From assembly GCA_017590115.1 (NCBI GenBank), contig JAGGNK010003335.1:11036286-11100285 (forward strand): a stretch of 64,000 nt of DNA, in the 5' to 3' direction. Under the pieces are notes generated by a model. The model was not told the origin of the DNA, made no database searches, and saw nothing but the letters and a program-made list of their open reading frames with translations. Within the stretch, counting starts at the first letter, position 1, and every line of letters begins with the position of its first letter. The position numbers and the translations under genes are program-made. Below, piece by piece: positions 26,453-39,481 of the stretch. The stretch is from Montifringilla adamsi (lineage: Eukaryota > Chordata > Aves > Passeriformes > Passeridae).

Positions 26453-26667
26453 ATGGAATGTCTCCCTGGAAAGACAGTTCCTTTCCTTCCTTGTTAATAC
26501 TGAGAGTCAAAAGTTAAACACAGCAGACAAAATATGTATAGAATTAATGCAATGTTGGAGCAACATCAATCCCTCTTGAGCTCCTGTTTCCTTTCCCCCT
26601 CTGGCCAGGTGGAGGATTCTCTGTGCCCTTGTGCTGGGGAGAAGTGAGGAAGGAAGGAGTCAACTAC

Positions 26668-26692
26668 AACAACACACACACACACATATATA
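26668..26692 (+). repeat. (AC)n microsatellite
   Basis: ACAACAACACACACACACAC leading into ATATATAG. Confidence 0.9.
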
Positions 26693-29600
26693 GATCCCTG
26701 AAATAACCATGACTTCTTAAACAGGGGTACAGCTGGAGGCCTCCAGCATTCAGACTTCGCTCGTTCCAAAGGAAAGAAAATAAATTTGCAGCAGAGCAGA
26801 TGTAGGACAAAGCAGCTCTTTTTAGTAGAGTTTTTAGGGAGGATTGAACACTTGCTTGAGTTCAGCTCCTGTCTCTAAGAAACTTGGGACTTTCCCCAGA
26901 AGAAAGACAATTTGAGGAGATGAGTCCAAAATCATGGGTGCAAGAGATGCCCCATCCAGGACTGCTTTGTTCTGCCTTTCTGCATCAAATGTCACTGCAC
27001 TGCTTCTGGTTTCTCCCTGGAGCCCTTCCCAAGGTGGGAGCTGACACCGAGGAGCAAACTCAGCCCTGCCTGGCACACGGGGTAATGAGATGCCAGGCTC
27101 AGGGAGCACCTGACAGGCAATGTTCTGCAGGTCCCTGTTAATTACCAATGTTTGCTTAGCAAATAGTTGTTAAAATGCCTCAGTGCACCAACTTTTCTGG
27201 GACCACTTTGTATTTCCTAGATGTTCAGCTGGCAAGAGGCTGACAGATGTATTCCTCTGATTATTTTCCCTCTAACTGGCAGAAGTTTGGAGAGGCTGAT
27301 TTGACATTCCCTGCAGTAGATTCTACAGCCATCAGGTCAGACACTCTGAGATGCAAGCAGTTGCTTTCCAAAATGATAAAGGCAAGCAAGTAACATGAAT
27401 TTAATGTGGAACCAGCATTTTTCCACCCCCTGGCTAGACATGAAACCACTGTGAGGAGCAGCACATGGGGATGACTCTGGTTATACAGATCCTAATCCTG
27501 AGGCTCATCCAAGTGAGTTCACCTTGCTCTAGCCCAAGAATTAAGAGAGATCTGAGTCACCTCCAAGGCAGAATTAACATCTGACATATGGCTAGGCAGG
27601 ACAAAAGAGCTGAACTTCTCCATTCAGGGCCCTGAAATTTCTTGTCTCTGCCAATACCTCACCCTCATCTGTCAGGGCAGCCACTGCCAGGCACAGACCT
27701 GGAGGAGCTCCCTTGGAGGGGGAAACATTTAATATTCAGCAAAGAACCATCACTTCTGCTTTCTCACTGCAAAGTGGAACTCCATCCAAACTTGCAAATT
27801 TTCAGTCTTTTGATAAAATTAGGCATAGCAAACTGTTTGAGGGAATTGACTTTGGGACAAATGCATGAAGCCAGGGTCCAGGAAAACATGTGCTTAGAAC
27901 AGTTCCATATAAGACATTTAGTATCTCTGTTCTGGGATTAATGAGTTTCATGGGACATTCTTCACTAATATCTACTGAAATAATTAACTCAAAGAAGCTT
28001 TAGATAACCTGAATACTGAATCCTCTTCTAGTTCTGGTCCAGTATCTGTCATTTTAGGAGAAATGCACTTTTGCAGCCCTCTTGCAGTGGTCATCACAGA
28101 ACTCTTTTATTTGCATCCTACATATCAGAAGTTGTTTATCTAAAAGGCTTAGACAAAATGTGGGAAAAGCAGAAGTTCAGGGAAAGAAGAAAAGAAGCAG
28201 AACCCACGTGTCATCACTAGAAGATACCTACAGCAGTTATTTTTGCTGAAGTCTTGCAGCTTGTACTGAGTTTTGAGACACCTAGGAAGAGACAATCTGC
28301 TTCCCCATGTCTGTCTACAGGCTTTTATACTGCAGTCTGGCTGAAACTTATAAAAGAAACCTCTATTTATCCAGAACCAGTATAAAATGAATGATTCCTG
28401 ATACCATGGAAGCTGACCTTCTACCTTAAGCAGGAAGCCTGTCAGACCATATAATTTTAGCTGTCATCTAAAACCCATCAAGCAGCAACTTTAACTTCTG
28501 TTCACTGCTAAAAAGAGAAGGATAATCCCTCTTAGAAAGCTGAACTTTGGTTTCTGAAAACTCATGCAGGTTGCTTTAATGTGCAGGTCAACGCTTCCAT
28601 TTTCTGGATGAGCATCAACACCTCTGCACCGAGCAGAGCTTTTGATCTGCTCTTCAGCTCTGTGAAACCAGAGCACTTCACTTCTCCCTCCAGAGCTTCC
28701 TAAACAAAGCCAGTTGAGGATGCTCACGACTCAGCACAGTGTTGCATTTCAGTGCAGGTGGCATTTTAATGGCTGAACAGCTCCATTAGCACTTAAGAGC
28801 AGTTGTAAGCAAGTGTTCTCACAAGCAATCTTACAAGCACTGGTGGGCTCAGGAAGCTGCTAGTGAGGCTGCAGAGCCTGTCAGGCAGGGTGAGTGGTGC
28901 TGGGTGAGCAAGGGATGGAAGATCCCAGCTCTGAGAGCAGGAATGAAGGGAGGAGGTGGAGAAGCTCTTGTCCCAGACAGCTGATCTCCCTTTTTTCAGA
29001 GGACACCTGAAATGTGTGTCCTCTGAAGAAATGTTGCAGTCCGAGGGGCAAACCAGCTCCCTTTAAACTGCCAAGAGATTCACACAGACTTTGGGAAGGC
29101 CAAGTCCCTCACTGAGGGGATTCCTACATTTTGGTAGGCATACAGTGGCTGCCTTTACTGCACTTTGATTTCTTCTTTGGGCACATCAGCCCAGTTCCCT
29201 CATAGACCCATTAATTTACCTGAGATACAGCTCAGAGAATAAAGTTCCCATCAACTTTGGCCTGTTGTGGAAAGATCAGAGGTTTTAATCACTTCAACTC
29301 CCTAATCATTGTCTCCATATGTTTTTAAAAGAGAAAAGAAAAATCATAGTCAAGAACAGTTTTGTTAATCTTACCTAATTGTGATCTGGGTAAAAATACA
29401 AAAGAGAATTTTAAAAATCAGTTTCTATCCCCTTAATTAGTGCCTGGGGAACAGATCTTCAGCAAATATTCATAGCAATGAAACATTTATAGACATGCTG
29501 CCTAGGTTTACCTACAGATTTTCTAGCCATGTTTCAGAAACAGCATCCAGGTCTCATTAGGCTACTCTGAAAACTCATGACCTGCACATCTTTAAAAGTA

Positions 29601-31044
29601 TCACATAAAAAATTCTTTCAAATCATATAGCAGATGTGGTAGAGAAGTGTATATTGTCTGAATTTCCAGCAACAAGTAAGATTTCATAACCAGGCCACAA
29701 TTTATAGCTGCAAAATTTCTGTTGACTTCAAACAAAAGAGAATTTGGATCTCTGATCATTAGTACAGCAAATGTAAAATTCCTGCAAACGAGCACCTGTC
29801 TAGGAAGAAGACTGCAAAGGATATCTGGTTTAGTGTTTGGTTCAAAAGAAAGCCACAGGTGAAAATCCTTCTGGCTTGTAAAATACATTTTACTGAACTA
29901 ATCTGTCATCTCTGCATCCTGCTTCATCTAACCAGTCTCTCTATTAGCACTCATCACCATGGTATCTGAACCTCTGCTGCTGGAGGTGTTATTCCAATTA
30001 TTTTAGTGTAGCTGCTGACATGTAACCGAGAGCAAAATGTGAGGTTCTGTTAGAAAAATAATGCTCCAATTAGCTGCTCCTTCTTCCTCTAACAGCTCAG
30101 AAAGTCCCACTGGGGGGATTGTTGCCAGAGCTTGCTCCCTGTGGTAGTCTCTCCTTATTGTTGCCTCTGCAGTGTTGACACAGGAGTCTGGCAGTCCCCA
30201 TCCTGAGCCACATCCCAGAGCTGGAGCTATTTGTGATGCTCAATTCTGACACTGACACAAATCAGACACTGACCAAACACCTCCCAGCTGCAGCAGCCAC
30301 TGCTTAGCTCAGCCTCCTGCCTCTCCTGTGCTGGCCCAATCAATGTAGGAGACAGAGAAAGTATTTTTCTTGTGCATCTTGACTCCTTTTGAAAGCAAAA
30401 GCTCCTGAGAAGGAGAGCTGTAAATATCCAGCAAAGTGTGAGGGAACTGCTGGTTTGTGATCTCGTACAAGCTGCTTCTTTCTCTCTCAGCACTTCTCTG
30501 GGATTGGGAATACATTTCATGACTGACAAAATATTTCATCCAGACACAGCGTAAGAAAGAATTATAAACAATTTCAGAGAGTGCTCCCAAGCTAAATCTT
30601 TGTGTATCTTCTAGCTTAAAAGTCAGATATCTTGCTTAAAACTGGGATAATCAGCACTCCAAGCTTTTCACTGTGGACCCTCCTATCCCACCAGCAGCTG
30701 CAGTTGCTTGTCAGGCTTGAAAGCAGCAGTTGGAAACCACTTCCTTCCACTTCAGCTCTTGTTTCCCAGAAAATGAACCAAGAAGGAGATAACAGATCTG
30801 AGGAACAATGTCTCACCCGGCTGCAAAGAGATCTTCTTCATGACTTACATCCCATCTGATGGTGAACACACACTGCTGCCTTCCCCATGCTCAACCAGCA
30901 CACAGTGCTCTGAGGGAGGAGGGGATCTGATCTGGGGAACATAAAAAAAAAATAAAAGAGTTGTTAGATAACTTGTAAAAACATGTTACAGCAGAGCTCC
31001 TTAAACCTCAGCCCCAGCCACTGTTACCTGTGATGGATCTCAGC
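26693..31044. other. Intergenic, no gene seen
   Basis: No exon could be supported. The notable content is the strong hairpin at 28991-29031, listed separately. Confidence 0.6.
28991..29031. repeat. 16-bp inverted repeat with 9-base loop
   Basis: The arms TTTTTTCAGAGGACAC and GTGTCCTCTGAAGAAA pair over 16 positions with a single T-G mismatch (wobble in RNA), around the loop CTGAAATGT. The inner 12 bp are perfect. No longer terminal-repeat structure of a DNA transposon was seen around it. Confidence 0.85.
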
Positions 31045-31271
31045 TTTCCTGGGGATGGCTGAACTCCTGCCTGCCCATGGGAACTGATTAAAGGATTCCT
31101 TGTCTTGCCTTGCTTGCCTGCTCAGCTCTTGTTTTGCCTATTAAATGGGTTTTTTGTCTGACATATGAGTTTTTTGCCTTTAACCCTTCTGATTCTCTCC
31201 CCTATCCCACTGGAGGAGGGATGAGTGGCTGTGAGTGGGGCTGAGCTTCCAGCTGGGGTAAAACCATGACA
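31045..31271 (+). mobile_element. Endogenous retrovirus LTR relic (3' part, probably solo)
   Basis: The ordered phrases GGGGATGGCTGAACTCCTGC, CTGCCCATGGGAACTG, GCTCTTGTTTTGCCTATTAA (with ATTAAA signal at 31140-31145), TATGAGTTTTTTGCCTTTAA, GATTCTCTCCCCTATCCCAC and an ending GGGGTAAAACCATGACA match the layout of a common bird retroviral LTR as I remember it. No gag, pol or env reading frames flank it, so a solo or partial LTR is likely. The 5' limit is not defined. Confidence 0.7.
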
Positions 31272-33939
31272 CAGGAGTTGGGAAGGTTGGGGTTGAGGTT
31301 GTTTGGGTTATTTTAAGGAAAGGTTTTTCCTTCTCTCCACAGGATAAAATGCCTTTGCATGACAAGCCAGCACCTTGCACGTGCCTGTGCACACACACAC
31401 GTTGGTGCTGCAGCTCTGGGGCTGAGATCCACCTGAGCAATCACTTGCAGAGTTTTCCAGTCAGACTCTCAGCAGAACAGTAAATAAAATCTGTTTATCC
31501 ATTAGAGATGGGACTCGGCCTGATCACTGTGAGTTGTCCAGACAATTCTCGGGAAGGGTACAATCCCAGTTCCTGCTGTGACAGAGCTGATCTGAAATCT
31601 GTCCCTGACCATCCCTCTTTGGGGCAGCATCTGTCACTAGCCCTGTCACAAACCCTCACATAACACAGAAGGTGCTAAGGAGGAACTTGGGAAAAGAAGA
31701 ATTAATTCTGCCAGCACATGAGCCATGCTTGCAGAGCCTTGAGCATCAACCGTGGCCATGGGGACACCTGCTCTGACCCTGTCCCCCGTGAGGGGGGACA
31801 GCAAACAGCTCTGGTGGTCCGTGGCTGTTCCTGCCACATCCTGGCTGCAGTTTCTCCCTGAGCCCAGCTGCAGTGAAGCACCGACAGCAGAACCAATTCT
31901 GCTTAATGTTCCATCTGAAGAAGGAGCTGCTTTGAAGCTTTGTAGATCATCACAAGCAGCAGGAGGGATTAGCTGGTGGTTTTGTGAATGAGGTGGATTA
32001 GGAGATGTGCTGGATACAGCTTTACTGGCTTACAAGAGGCCGGCGCTTCGGAATCACTGATTTCTTGCTTTCTCTTTTTGAAAACAAACCAGCAACAAAC
32101 CTGGAACCTGTAAGGGCTAAATCCTGATTCTGTCTCAGGCAGCAGCAGACATTCCTTTCCCCCAGCTCTCTGCTGGTACAGGATCTGGCCTGAACCCTGT
32201 GGCACTGTTCTTGTACTCCCTTTGTTGAGGATAACACCCCTAAAACTCAGAGTGGTAAAGGAAACACCAACCCCTACCTACAGCAAGATCCAGCCCAGAA
32301 CCTCACAGCAGAAAAAGCATCTCGAGATATTTTGAGATTAACTAAGACATTTTGACTCACTAAAAACTGCCCCCTCCAATGGCTCTCAGGAAAGGAGAAA
32401 GGGGAACAAATTGCCCAGGTTTTTACACCACTGGAGGAATTTCTTGGGGACATGCTTCTGTCTCAAACCTGGACAACAAGCACAGGTATTGGGTATTGAC
32501 TGCCAGAACCATATTGATGATAATATTATCATAATCATCATAATATCGATGAAAAGTCATTTATTTCTCACACCTGATGGACAAACAGCATCCCCCACAG
32601 GGCTGGGGGATTTTGCTGCCCAGGAAGAGATGGTTTTACACACATATCAGCCTAGGTTCAACCTGCTGAAGGAAAGTGCCTGTTCTATCAAAGAATTTGC
32701 TACCTGAACAACTTTTAACATAGAGAAGTCAAATATCTCTCATAGGCATGAAGCTTCTTCAATAAATAATGAGCAGGAAAAAGTGACAACGTCTTTTAAA
32801 AAGAATTTATGAAACCAAAGTGAAGGATCAAGGATTTTGCTGATCTGAATCTTTTTCAACAGCTGCCTTTTTGGTTTAAAATAAGTATGACTGACCTTGA
32901 AACCCTTCTTAAGAAAGTTTTTCCTTTGAGAAGTCACCTTCAAGTTGGCAGGAGCTGAAGCTCCAATATTCTATAGTAACACCACCACCTCCACTCCCCC
33001 AACTGCAATTAAATTCAGATTAAAACTTTACACAGCTGAAAGGGAAATCATATATTTTGGTTATTTATACAGTTCCTTTGGCAGCTCTGAACATTGTAGG
33101 ATGGTTTAATTTTTAAACTACCAGGATTGAACTTTTTCCCCAACTAAAAAAAAGCATGGATCCAATGGCATTACAGGGCTGCAAAGATTTCAGTATTCAC
33201 AGGTATGTGAATACAAGTGAAGCAAGACCCCAAACCCTGAATTCTGCTTTGTTTTATGCACTGTGGAAAGCAGATTTACTTTCCAGAGTATGAAACCTGC
33301 CACCACACCTTTGCTGGGAGCCAAGGAGATAAGAAACTTTCTTTGGGGTAAGTTGGGGGTGATTTCTCTGCCAGCCTCTGTGACTTGTACACTTGTACCA
33401 TACTTAATGTAGATAAAAGTACAAATATTTTGCATAATTACATGGATGTTAACATTCACAGTGCCTGTGGCATCAGTTCTAATTTAGCAAAGTGAATCAG
33501 TTCCTTTCTCTAACAATTCATCACTGCTGTGCCAAACAGAAAGGCTGCATCGTGCCTGGCTCTTACCACACTCCAGCATTAGCAATTCTAATTGCAAAAC
33601 TCTTTTAAGTGTTACTCTACTGAAAAAAAAAAAAAAAAAAGAAAGAAAAAAAAAGCCTAAAGAACCAGCCAGCTTTTTAAAAACATAGAAGTTTCTCCTC
33701 AGATCTCAGCTTTGACATAACACAGGCAGAAATGGCAAGAGCAGAATGAAGTTATGATCATGGTGAAAGTGCAAGACTTGCCATATTTTCCTTTCCACAC
33801 CATTGCCCTGCCTCGCTGCTCTGTTTTACATGGCCACAGATGGTGTGTGCTGTTAATCTGGACCCCATTAGCACCAGGACATGCTACCAGAGCAGAAAGG
33901 AGTTGACAGAGTTTTCACCTCAAGTATTAATTGAGGCAG
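31272..33939. other. Intergenic, no gene seen
   Basis: No supported exon. It holds a 16-bp perfect A+T palindrome at 32517-32532 (ATGATAATATTATCAT) and an A-rich tract at about 33624-33653. Confidence 0.6.
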
Positions 33940-35060
33940 CAGAGCAAATTCTTCAAATACTGGGAAAACAACTGTAAAGCAACAGAGGAAATCCTTGAAA
34001 GTCACAGAAAAAATTGCTAGAAAGCACAGGGGAAAGCAACAGGGAAATTCCCCCAAAGCACCACTCAAACTTCTGGAGAGCAGCTGGGGGAAACTCTTTG
34101 TGATTTTTGAGGAGAATTCCTAGAAAACTAACAGCAAATGATGGAAAGCACCACATAAATTCCTGGAAAGTGGTGGGAAAATCTCAAGGAAGCATCAATA
34201 AAATTCCTAGAAAACCACAATTAATTAGTAATTAAATTAACTTGTTAGTTTAATTTTCTGGAAAACAAGCAAAATGAAGAGCAGCAATTTACAGGACCAG
34301 AGGAAACAGCCTCAAGTCTCACCAGGGGAGGTTTAGATCAGATATTAGGAAATTTTTATTTCACAGAAAAGGTTGAAAAATATTTGAACACGCTATCCAG
34401 GGAAGTCACCATCCCTGGAAGTGATAAAAAACCATGTGGATGTGGCACTTGAGGACATGTTTTAATGGTGAACATGTGCTGGGTTCATGGCTGGATTTGA
34501 TGGCCTTAGAGGTCTTTTCCACCCTGAAAGCTCCTATGATTCCATGAACTGAATTCCTAGAAAGTAGTATGACAATTATTAAAAAGGAATGAGAAAATTC
34601 CTAGAATGCATGGGGGGAATTCACAAAAAGCAACAGGAATTTTCCTGGAAAGCACATGTGGAAAGGCTGTGAGAAAATTCCCTACTGAGTCACAAAAAAC
34701 AAATCTGAAAAGCAGCTGGATTAAATTCATAAAAAGTAACAGAAAGTCACCTAAATGCACCAGGAACATTTCTAGAGAGATTCTATCCCAAGGAATTACT
34801 GTAAAGCAGTAAGTGAATTCCCAGGAAGACTGCAGATTGAGGAATTTCTGGAAAATCAGAGATATTGCTCTAAACCTTCTGATGCAAGGATACTTGGAAG
34901 GAACTGGGAAGTCACAGGGATTTTTTAGAAAGCTTTTGGGCACAGGGATTCCTGTAAAGCTGTTGGAAAAGCCTGAAAAATATCTATATTGAGGCACTGC
35001 TGGAAACCCAGGAGAGGATTTCGGGAGAAGGGGTAGATTGGGACAATTCTCAAAGCCATG
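33940..35060. repeat. Degenerate ~22-bp tandem satellite, split by a CR1
   Basis: A variable unit close to AAATTCCTAGAAAGCAACAGG recurs at about 21-25 bp spacing or multiples of it. Examples start near 34011, 34045, 34116, 34157, 34178, 34200, 34552 and 34600, and variants continue to about 35060. The middle (about 34290-34552) is replaced by a CR1 fragment. The long open frame on the minus strand (34557-35144) is a by-product of this phenylalanine- and leucine-rich repeat and is not called as a gene. Confidence 0.75.
34290..34552 (+). mobile_element. CR1 LINE, 3' fragment
   Basis: CCAGAGGAAACAGCCTCAAG, CACCAGGGGAGGTTTAGATC, AGATATTAGGAAATTTTTAT, CCAGGGAAGTCACCATCCCT, GGATTTGATGGCCTTAGAGG and TCCTATGATTCCATGA give the CR1 3' end in order. 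It interrupts the surrounding ~22-bp satellite. Confidence 0.85.
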
Positions 35061-35672
35061 GGAAATCCCTGGTCCATTTTTTGGGAGATATTTGTGCTCA
35101 GGCCCAGCAGAGCCCTGTCCTCCCAGCAGGTTGCAGCCACCCAAACACTCCAGGGGGAAGCAGCAAAAGGACAGTCACCCTGGAGGAGGATCTGATAAAT
35201 ATTTACCAATTTTGAGCTGAAAAACACGGGGTAAGGCAGTGAAATCCTCACACACATCCTTTTGGGGAAGGACAGCACAGAGCTGAGAGGCTTTTGTGGC
35301 TGCTTACATGACATTAATTCAAGAAGCCCTTTGCAGCAGCTGAAGCAGAAGAGAAAAGACCCACTCATCAGAACTGATCCTTCGTGGAGAGCCCATCTAA
35401 TTCTTAATGAGGTTTCTCTGTGTGGTGCAGCTAAACAAATCCCCAAAAAAAATGCCCTGGCAGAGGACAGCCCCTGTGTGAGCATGAGCTCCTGCACCAG
35501 GGTGCTGATTATTGTGCCAATAATTAAAAAGGCAGCACTGGGCACAGCCAGGCATCCCAGGTGTCAGGCAGGTTACTGCTGTGGGTGCCTGAAATGTTAA
35601 TCTTTTCCCTCTCTTATTTTGCTTCCCTGTGTTTGTATCTCTTTTCCTTTTTTAAATTTTATTTTCCTTTTA

Positions 35673-35729
<57 letters not shown>

Positions 35730-38204
35730 TAAGNNNNNNNNNNNNNNNNNNNNNNNNNNNNNNNNNNNNNNNNNNNNNNNNNNNNNNNNNNNNNNNNNNN
35801 NNNNNNNNNNNNNNNNNNNNNNNNNNNNNNNNNNNNNNNNNNNNNNNNNNNNNNNNNNNNNNNNNNNNNNNNNNNNNNNNNNNNNNNNNNNNNNNNNNNN
35901 NNNNNNNTTTTTTTTTTTTGATTTTTTTTTTTTTTTTTTTTTTTTTGGTATGTTTTGCTTTATTTTCATATCAGTAAGCCAAAAATTTGGAGAGAAACGC
36001 AAGCAGGATGGGCTGGTAAAAGGTGGTTTTATGGCACACTGGTGCCTCTGAAGTCACAGGGGATCTGCCTTGAGCCTGGTACAATTTAGCACAATCTTGA
36101 AGTGTCCTCTGTGGATCACCTGGGAGCTGTAAGGAAACAGCTTTGTCCTGGGCACACCAGCTCTGCCTCCAAATTGCTTTCTGACACTTCTGGCCACTAC
36201 AATCAACTCCTTCACCTTGATGATTTCTCTGATTCTAGCAGAACATCCAAGCTGCTGATGAAGAGAGTGTCAGAAACTGCACAAAAAGCCCAAAAGTTTG
36301 GGGCTGTCAGGTCCTGGGCAAGTCTGATGGCTGTGCCAGGGATGAGCATGGCAAGAGGGAGGGATGATCCCACCCCACAGCTCCTGCCACCACCCCACAG
36401 CCTGTCTGCAGCTCAAGGGCTGCACATCACTTCGATTTTATGCTTCCCATGTCACACCCTGTGGGTGGGGGGGTTGGTTTATTCAGGAGGGGAATTGTGT
36501 CTATATTCACATATAAATTGAAAATGTATTAAGCCTGTCAGTTATCCTGGTTTATGTACATATTTTATTTCTGCTTCGTATTCAGCTCTTTCACAGCCAC
36601 AATATTTTGTGTTCCTTGTACGAAAATTATTAAAAAAAAATTGGATCATCATGAAAGGCTTCATTTCCTTAAGCTAGCAGTGGTGAGAAAAAATTCCATC
36701 TGCTTTATGTCACCTCAGTTTCAATCAGTCAAAAGTAAATTTTCATCAACTCAATCCATATACTTTTCCTCTCTGTTTACTCTCCCTGTACTGCATGGAA
36801 TCAAGCTAAAGTGCAGGAAGACTTTTATGGGCCTCTTAGATTAGTGCATATGGTGTTGCACAAAGACAAGAAATGCATCTCACTTGCACCCTCCTGTTGC
36901 TGCCCAGGGAAGCCACTGAACACGTTCCACATGCCTCATTTCCCACCTGGATTGATGTTGCTTCTCTTTACAGCCTTTGAAATTTACTTATATTCTTTCC
37001 CTCAGATTAAGAAACTATTCTGCCTGCTGTTGTTGCTGCAGGCTGTGGCTGGGTCACCTCTTAACACTTCCTTGGATAAAACCTCGAAATATCTCAGCTT
37101 CTTCAGCCCAGTTTTCAAGTTTTATTGTTATTTTTTAACCCAGTATGATTTGATGGGCAGTTTTGGCCAGGTGGAACCCACCCAAACCCTGTGCTCCCTC
37201 TCTGGCTTATTTGGGATGGTGGGAAGAGTCCCCACTATGTCTGCCTTCACCTGATAATTACATTGCTCTGCTAATTGCTACTGGCTGCCTTTCTCCCACT
37301 CCCCCAGTATAGCTCACAAGGGAAAACAAAACTCCACCTGGATTTTAGGAAACAGAAGAAGCCTGGCTGCCCAGATTTTGACTGGGAAAGCTGCCCTTGG
37401 CCACCCTACAGACATCACCCCTGTGGTGGCTCCTGGGCATCTCCTGCATTGCACTCCCAGCACATCAGCCTGGGGAGAGGAAGCACTGCCATGGTGCCCA
37501 GAGGGAAAATTCTCTGTCCTAGCTCAGAGGAGTTTGCCCAGACCTGCTGGCAGATATTCTGGGGGACTGGTGCTGTGGAGAGCTGTCCCTCCAAGGCAGG
37601 GAGCAAGGGATGGGCATTAAATGTGAAAGAGCCCCAGGGCAGAGCCTGCAATGCCAGACAGTGCAGGGCACACGCCGTGTTTGTGCAAACACTGTGCAAT
37701 TCATTTGCTTTTTTTTTTTTTTTTTTTTCCCCAAAGCTCGCTGTTTTTTTTGCCAAAAAGACTTTTCTGATTTCTCTCCACGCCTCTCCCCCACAGCCAT
37801 TACATGAAAGTTATTTGCTCTCAGTAATTGAGAAGGGATGGGCAGGGCAAGCAAGCCGCTCACATTTTGTTCAAAATCCTTTTTGTGCCCTTCTGGTTTA
37901 GTTAAATTTGGTCAGGCTTTTCTGCTGCCCTTTGGACCATAGCAAATAACTCATCACTTCAGATTTGGGACGGTGGAAAGAGAAGGAACAGGAGTGCCAC
38001 CTGCAGCAGAAGGACTGAAATGTAGGTTCTCCTCCAGCCTCGGGGATCCGGGTCTGCAGGTCGAGTATCCAGCAGGGATTTTCATTTGGTCCGTATATAG
38101 CTCTGACTTTCAGGGAAATCATCCTGTGCAAAGACAGAAAGCTCGGTTTTATTTAAATGTGGGGATCTCTAGTTGCCATTTTCCTGTACCACTGAATGAA
38201 GGCA
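35061..38204. other. Intergenic with assembly gap, no gene seen
   Basis: No exon supported. The block is dominated by poly-T on both sides of a run of unknown bases (35734-35907) and contains another poly-T tract near 37709-37728. Confidence 0.6.
35677..35946 (+). other. Assembly gap in a poly-T tract
   Basis: More than 40 T residues precede ATTAAG and then 174 unknown bases (35734-35907); another interrupted T run follows to about 35946. The gap is probably caused by the homopolymer, and its true size is unknown. Confidence 0.95.
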
Positions 38205-38208
38205 GATG

Positions 38209-38255
38209 ATGGCTTGGCTTGGAAGGGACCCTAAATATCACCCTGAAAGCATCAT
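38209..38255 (-). mobile_element. Possible CR1 3'-end fragment
   Basis: ATGGCTTGGCTTGGAAGGGA then CCCTAAATATCA resembles the reverse complement of a CR1 terminus (GGTTGGAAGGGACCTTAAAGATCATC-like). It is short and diverged. Confidence 0.45.
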
Positions 38256-39449
38256 TTTCTGCAGGCACCACTGTGATGCTTGCAGGAAATACCAAGTGAG
38301 CTCCAGCCAGCCAAGTGGATTTTGGATGGTGCCTGCCCAGGCCAGCAGCACTTTGCCAGTGCCCTGGCAGGAGTGTGTGAGCAGAACCCCAGGGGCTTCA
38401 GTCCCTGCAGCTGCATCCTCCCTTCCTCCACAGCTGTGGGGAAATGAGGGGCTCTCAGTGGCACTGCAAAGACTTCTGAGCAATCACACAGTGCAGTGAA
38501 AATGAGTTGTAACAGTGAGCAAACCTTCCCCTAATTCCTCCTGTGCCAGCCCCCCTCACTGGGGAGCTCCACTGCTCACACCTGGTTTTCACACTGTCCC
38601 CTGAGGTCTCAGGTGCCTTTTTTCCATCAGCTCTTCTCACTCTCCAACCTAAGAAGGGCTGAGATTAAGACCAGCATTGCTCCTCACATACTGGGCTGTA
38701 GGACTGGAACTTCTGCTCTCAGAAGGACAAGCAGGGATTGCACTTGGAGCTGCTGCTGCCTTAAATCTTGTTTAATATCAATTTGCTAATGCCAATCTTC
38801 TGATTTAGTGAAAACAGACGTACATAGTAACACCTTAGTTAAGTTTTCAATCAATCAGCAGGAAATTAATGGACAATCACTGTTATACTCTGCACTCACG
38901 GGTAGCACAGAAGAAGCACAACACAGCCACAGTGAGAAAAGACCCCAGCCAGACCGGATTTTCCATGTGCACCAATATAGCCTTTTTTTTACCCTTTTTT
39001 CTGAATTACAACAGTGCAGAACACTTGAGTTGCTCAATGTCCCAGACAGCCCGTCTCTGACCACAGGCTTTGCAAGAAGACATGGTCACAGACAGAATCC
39101 CCACATGCTGTTGCACAAGATTTCCACAAGCAGCCCCAACCAAACAGTCCTTGGGGTTCCCCAGCTCCAGCCTCTGCTCACTCCAGTGCCTCGTGCACTG
39201 CTCCTCTTCCACTGGCACTGAGGCTACAGCCAGCTGAGGACACAGCTCACATTTATTCACAGGCCAGCACAAATTCTGCTGAGATTTGGGAAAGGACAGG
39301 CAGCTCTCACTGAGCATCTCAAAGAGCAAAAATCCCAGGAATGTGGCAGAGAGCAGCACACAGAAAAGTCTTGTGGGAAGATGCTCTGATCTGATCACAC
39401 AGGCAGGATCAAAAGCATGTGCACAGAAGGAGTATGTCAATTAACTGCT

Positions 39450-39481
<32 letters not shown>

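Noticed and set aside
34557..35144. 195-codon minus-strand open frame
   Set aside because: It lies entirely over the degenerate ~22-bp satellite and its edge. Its Phe/Leu-rich translation follows from the repeat.
35670..36002. Open frames spanning the run of unknown bases
   Set aside because: Artefacts of poly-T/poly-A and undefined bases.
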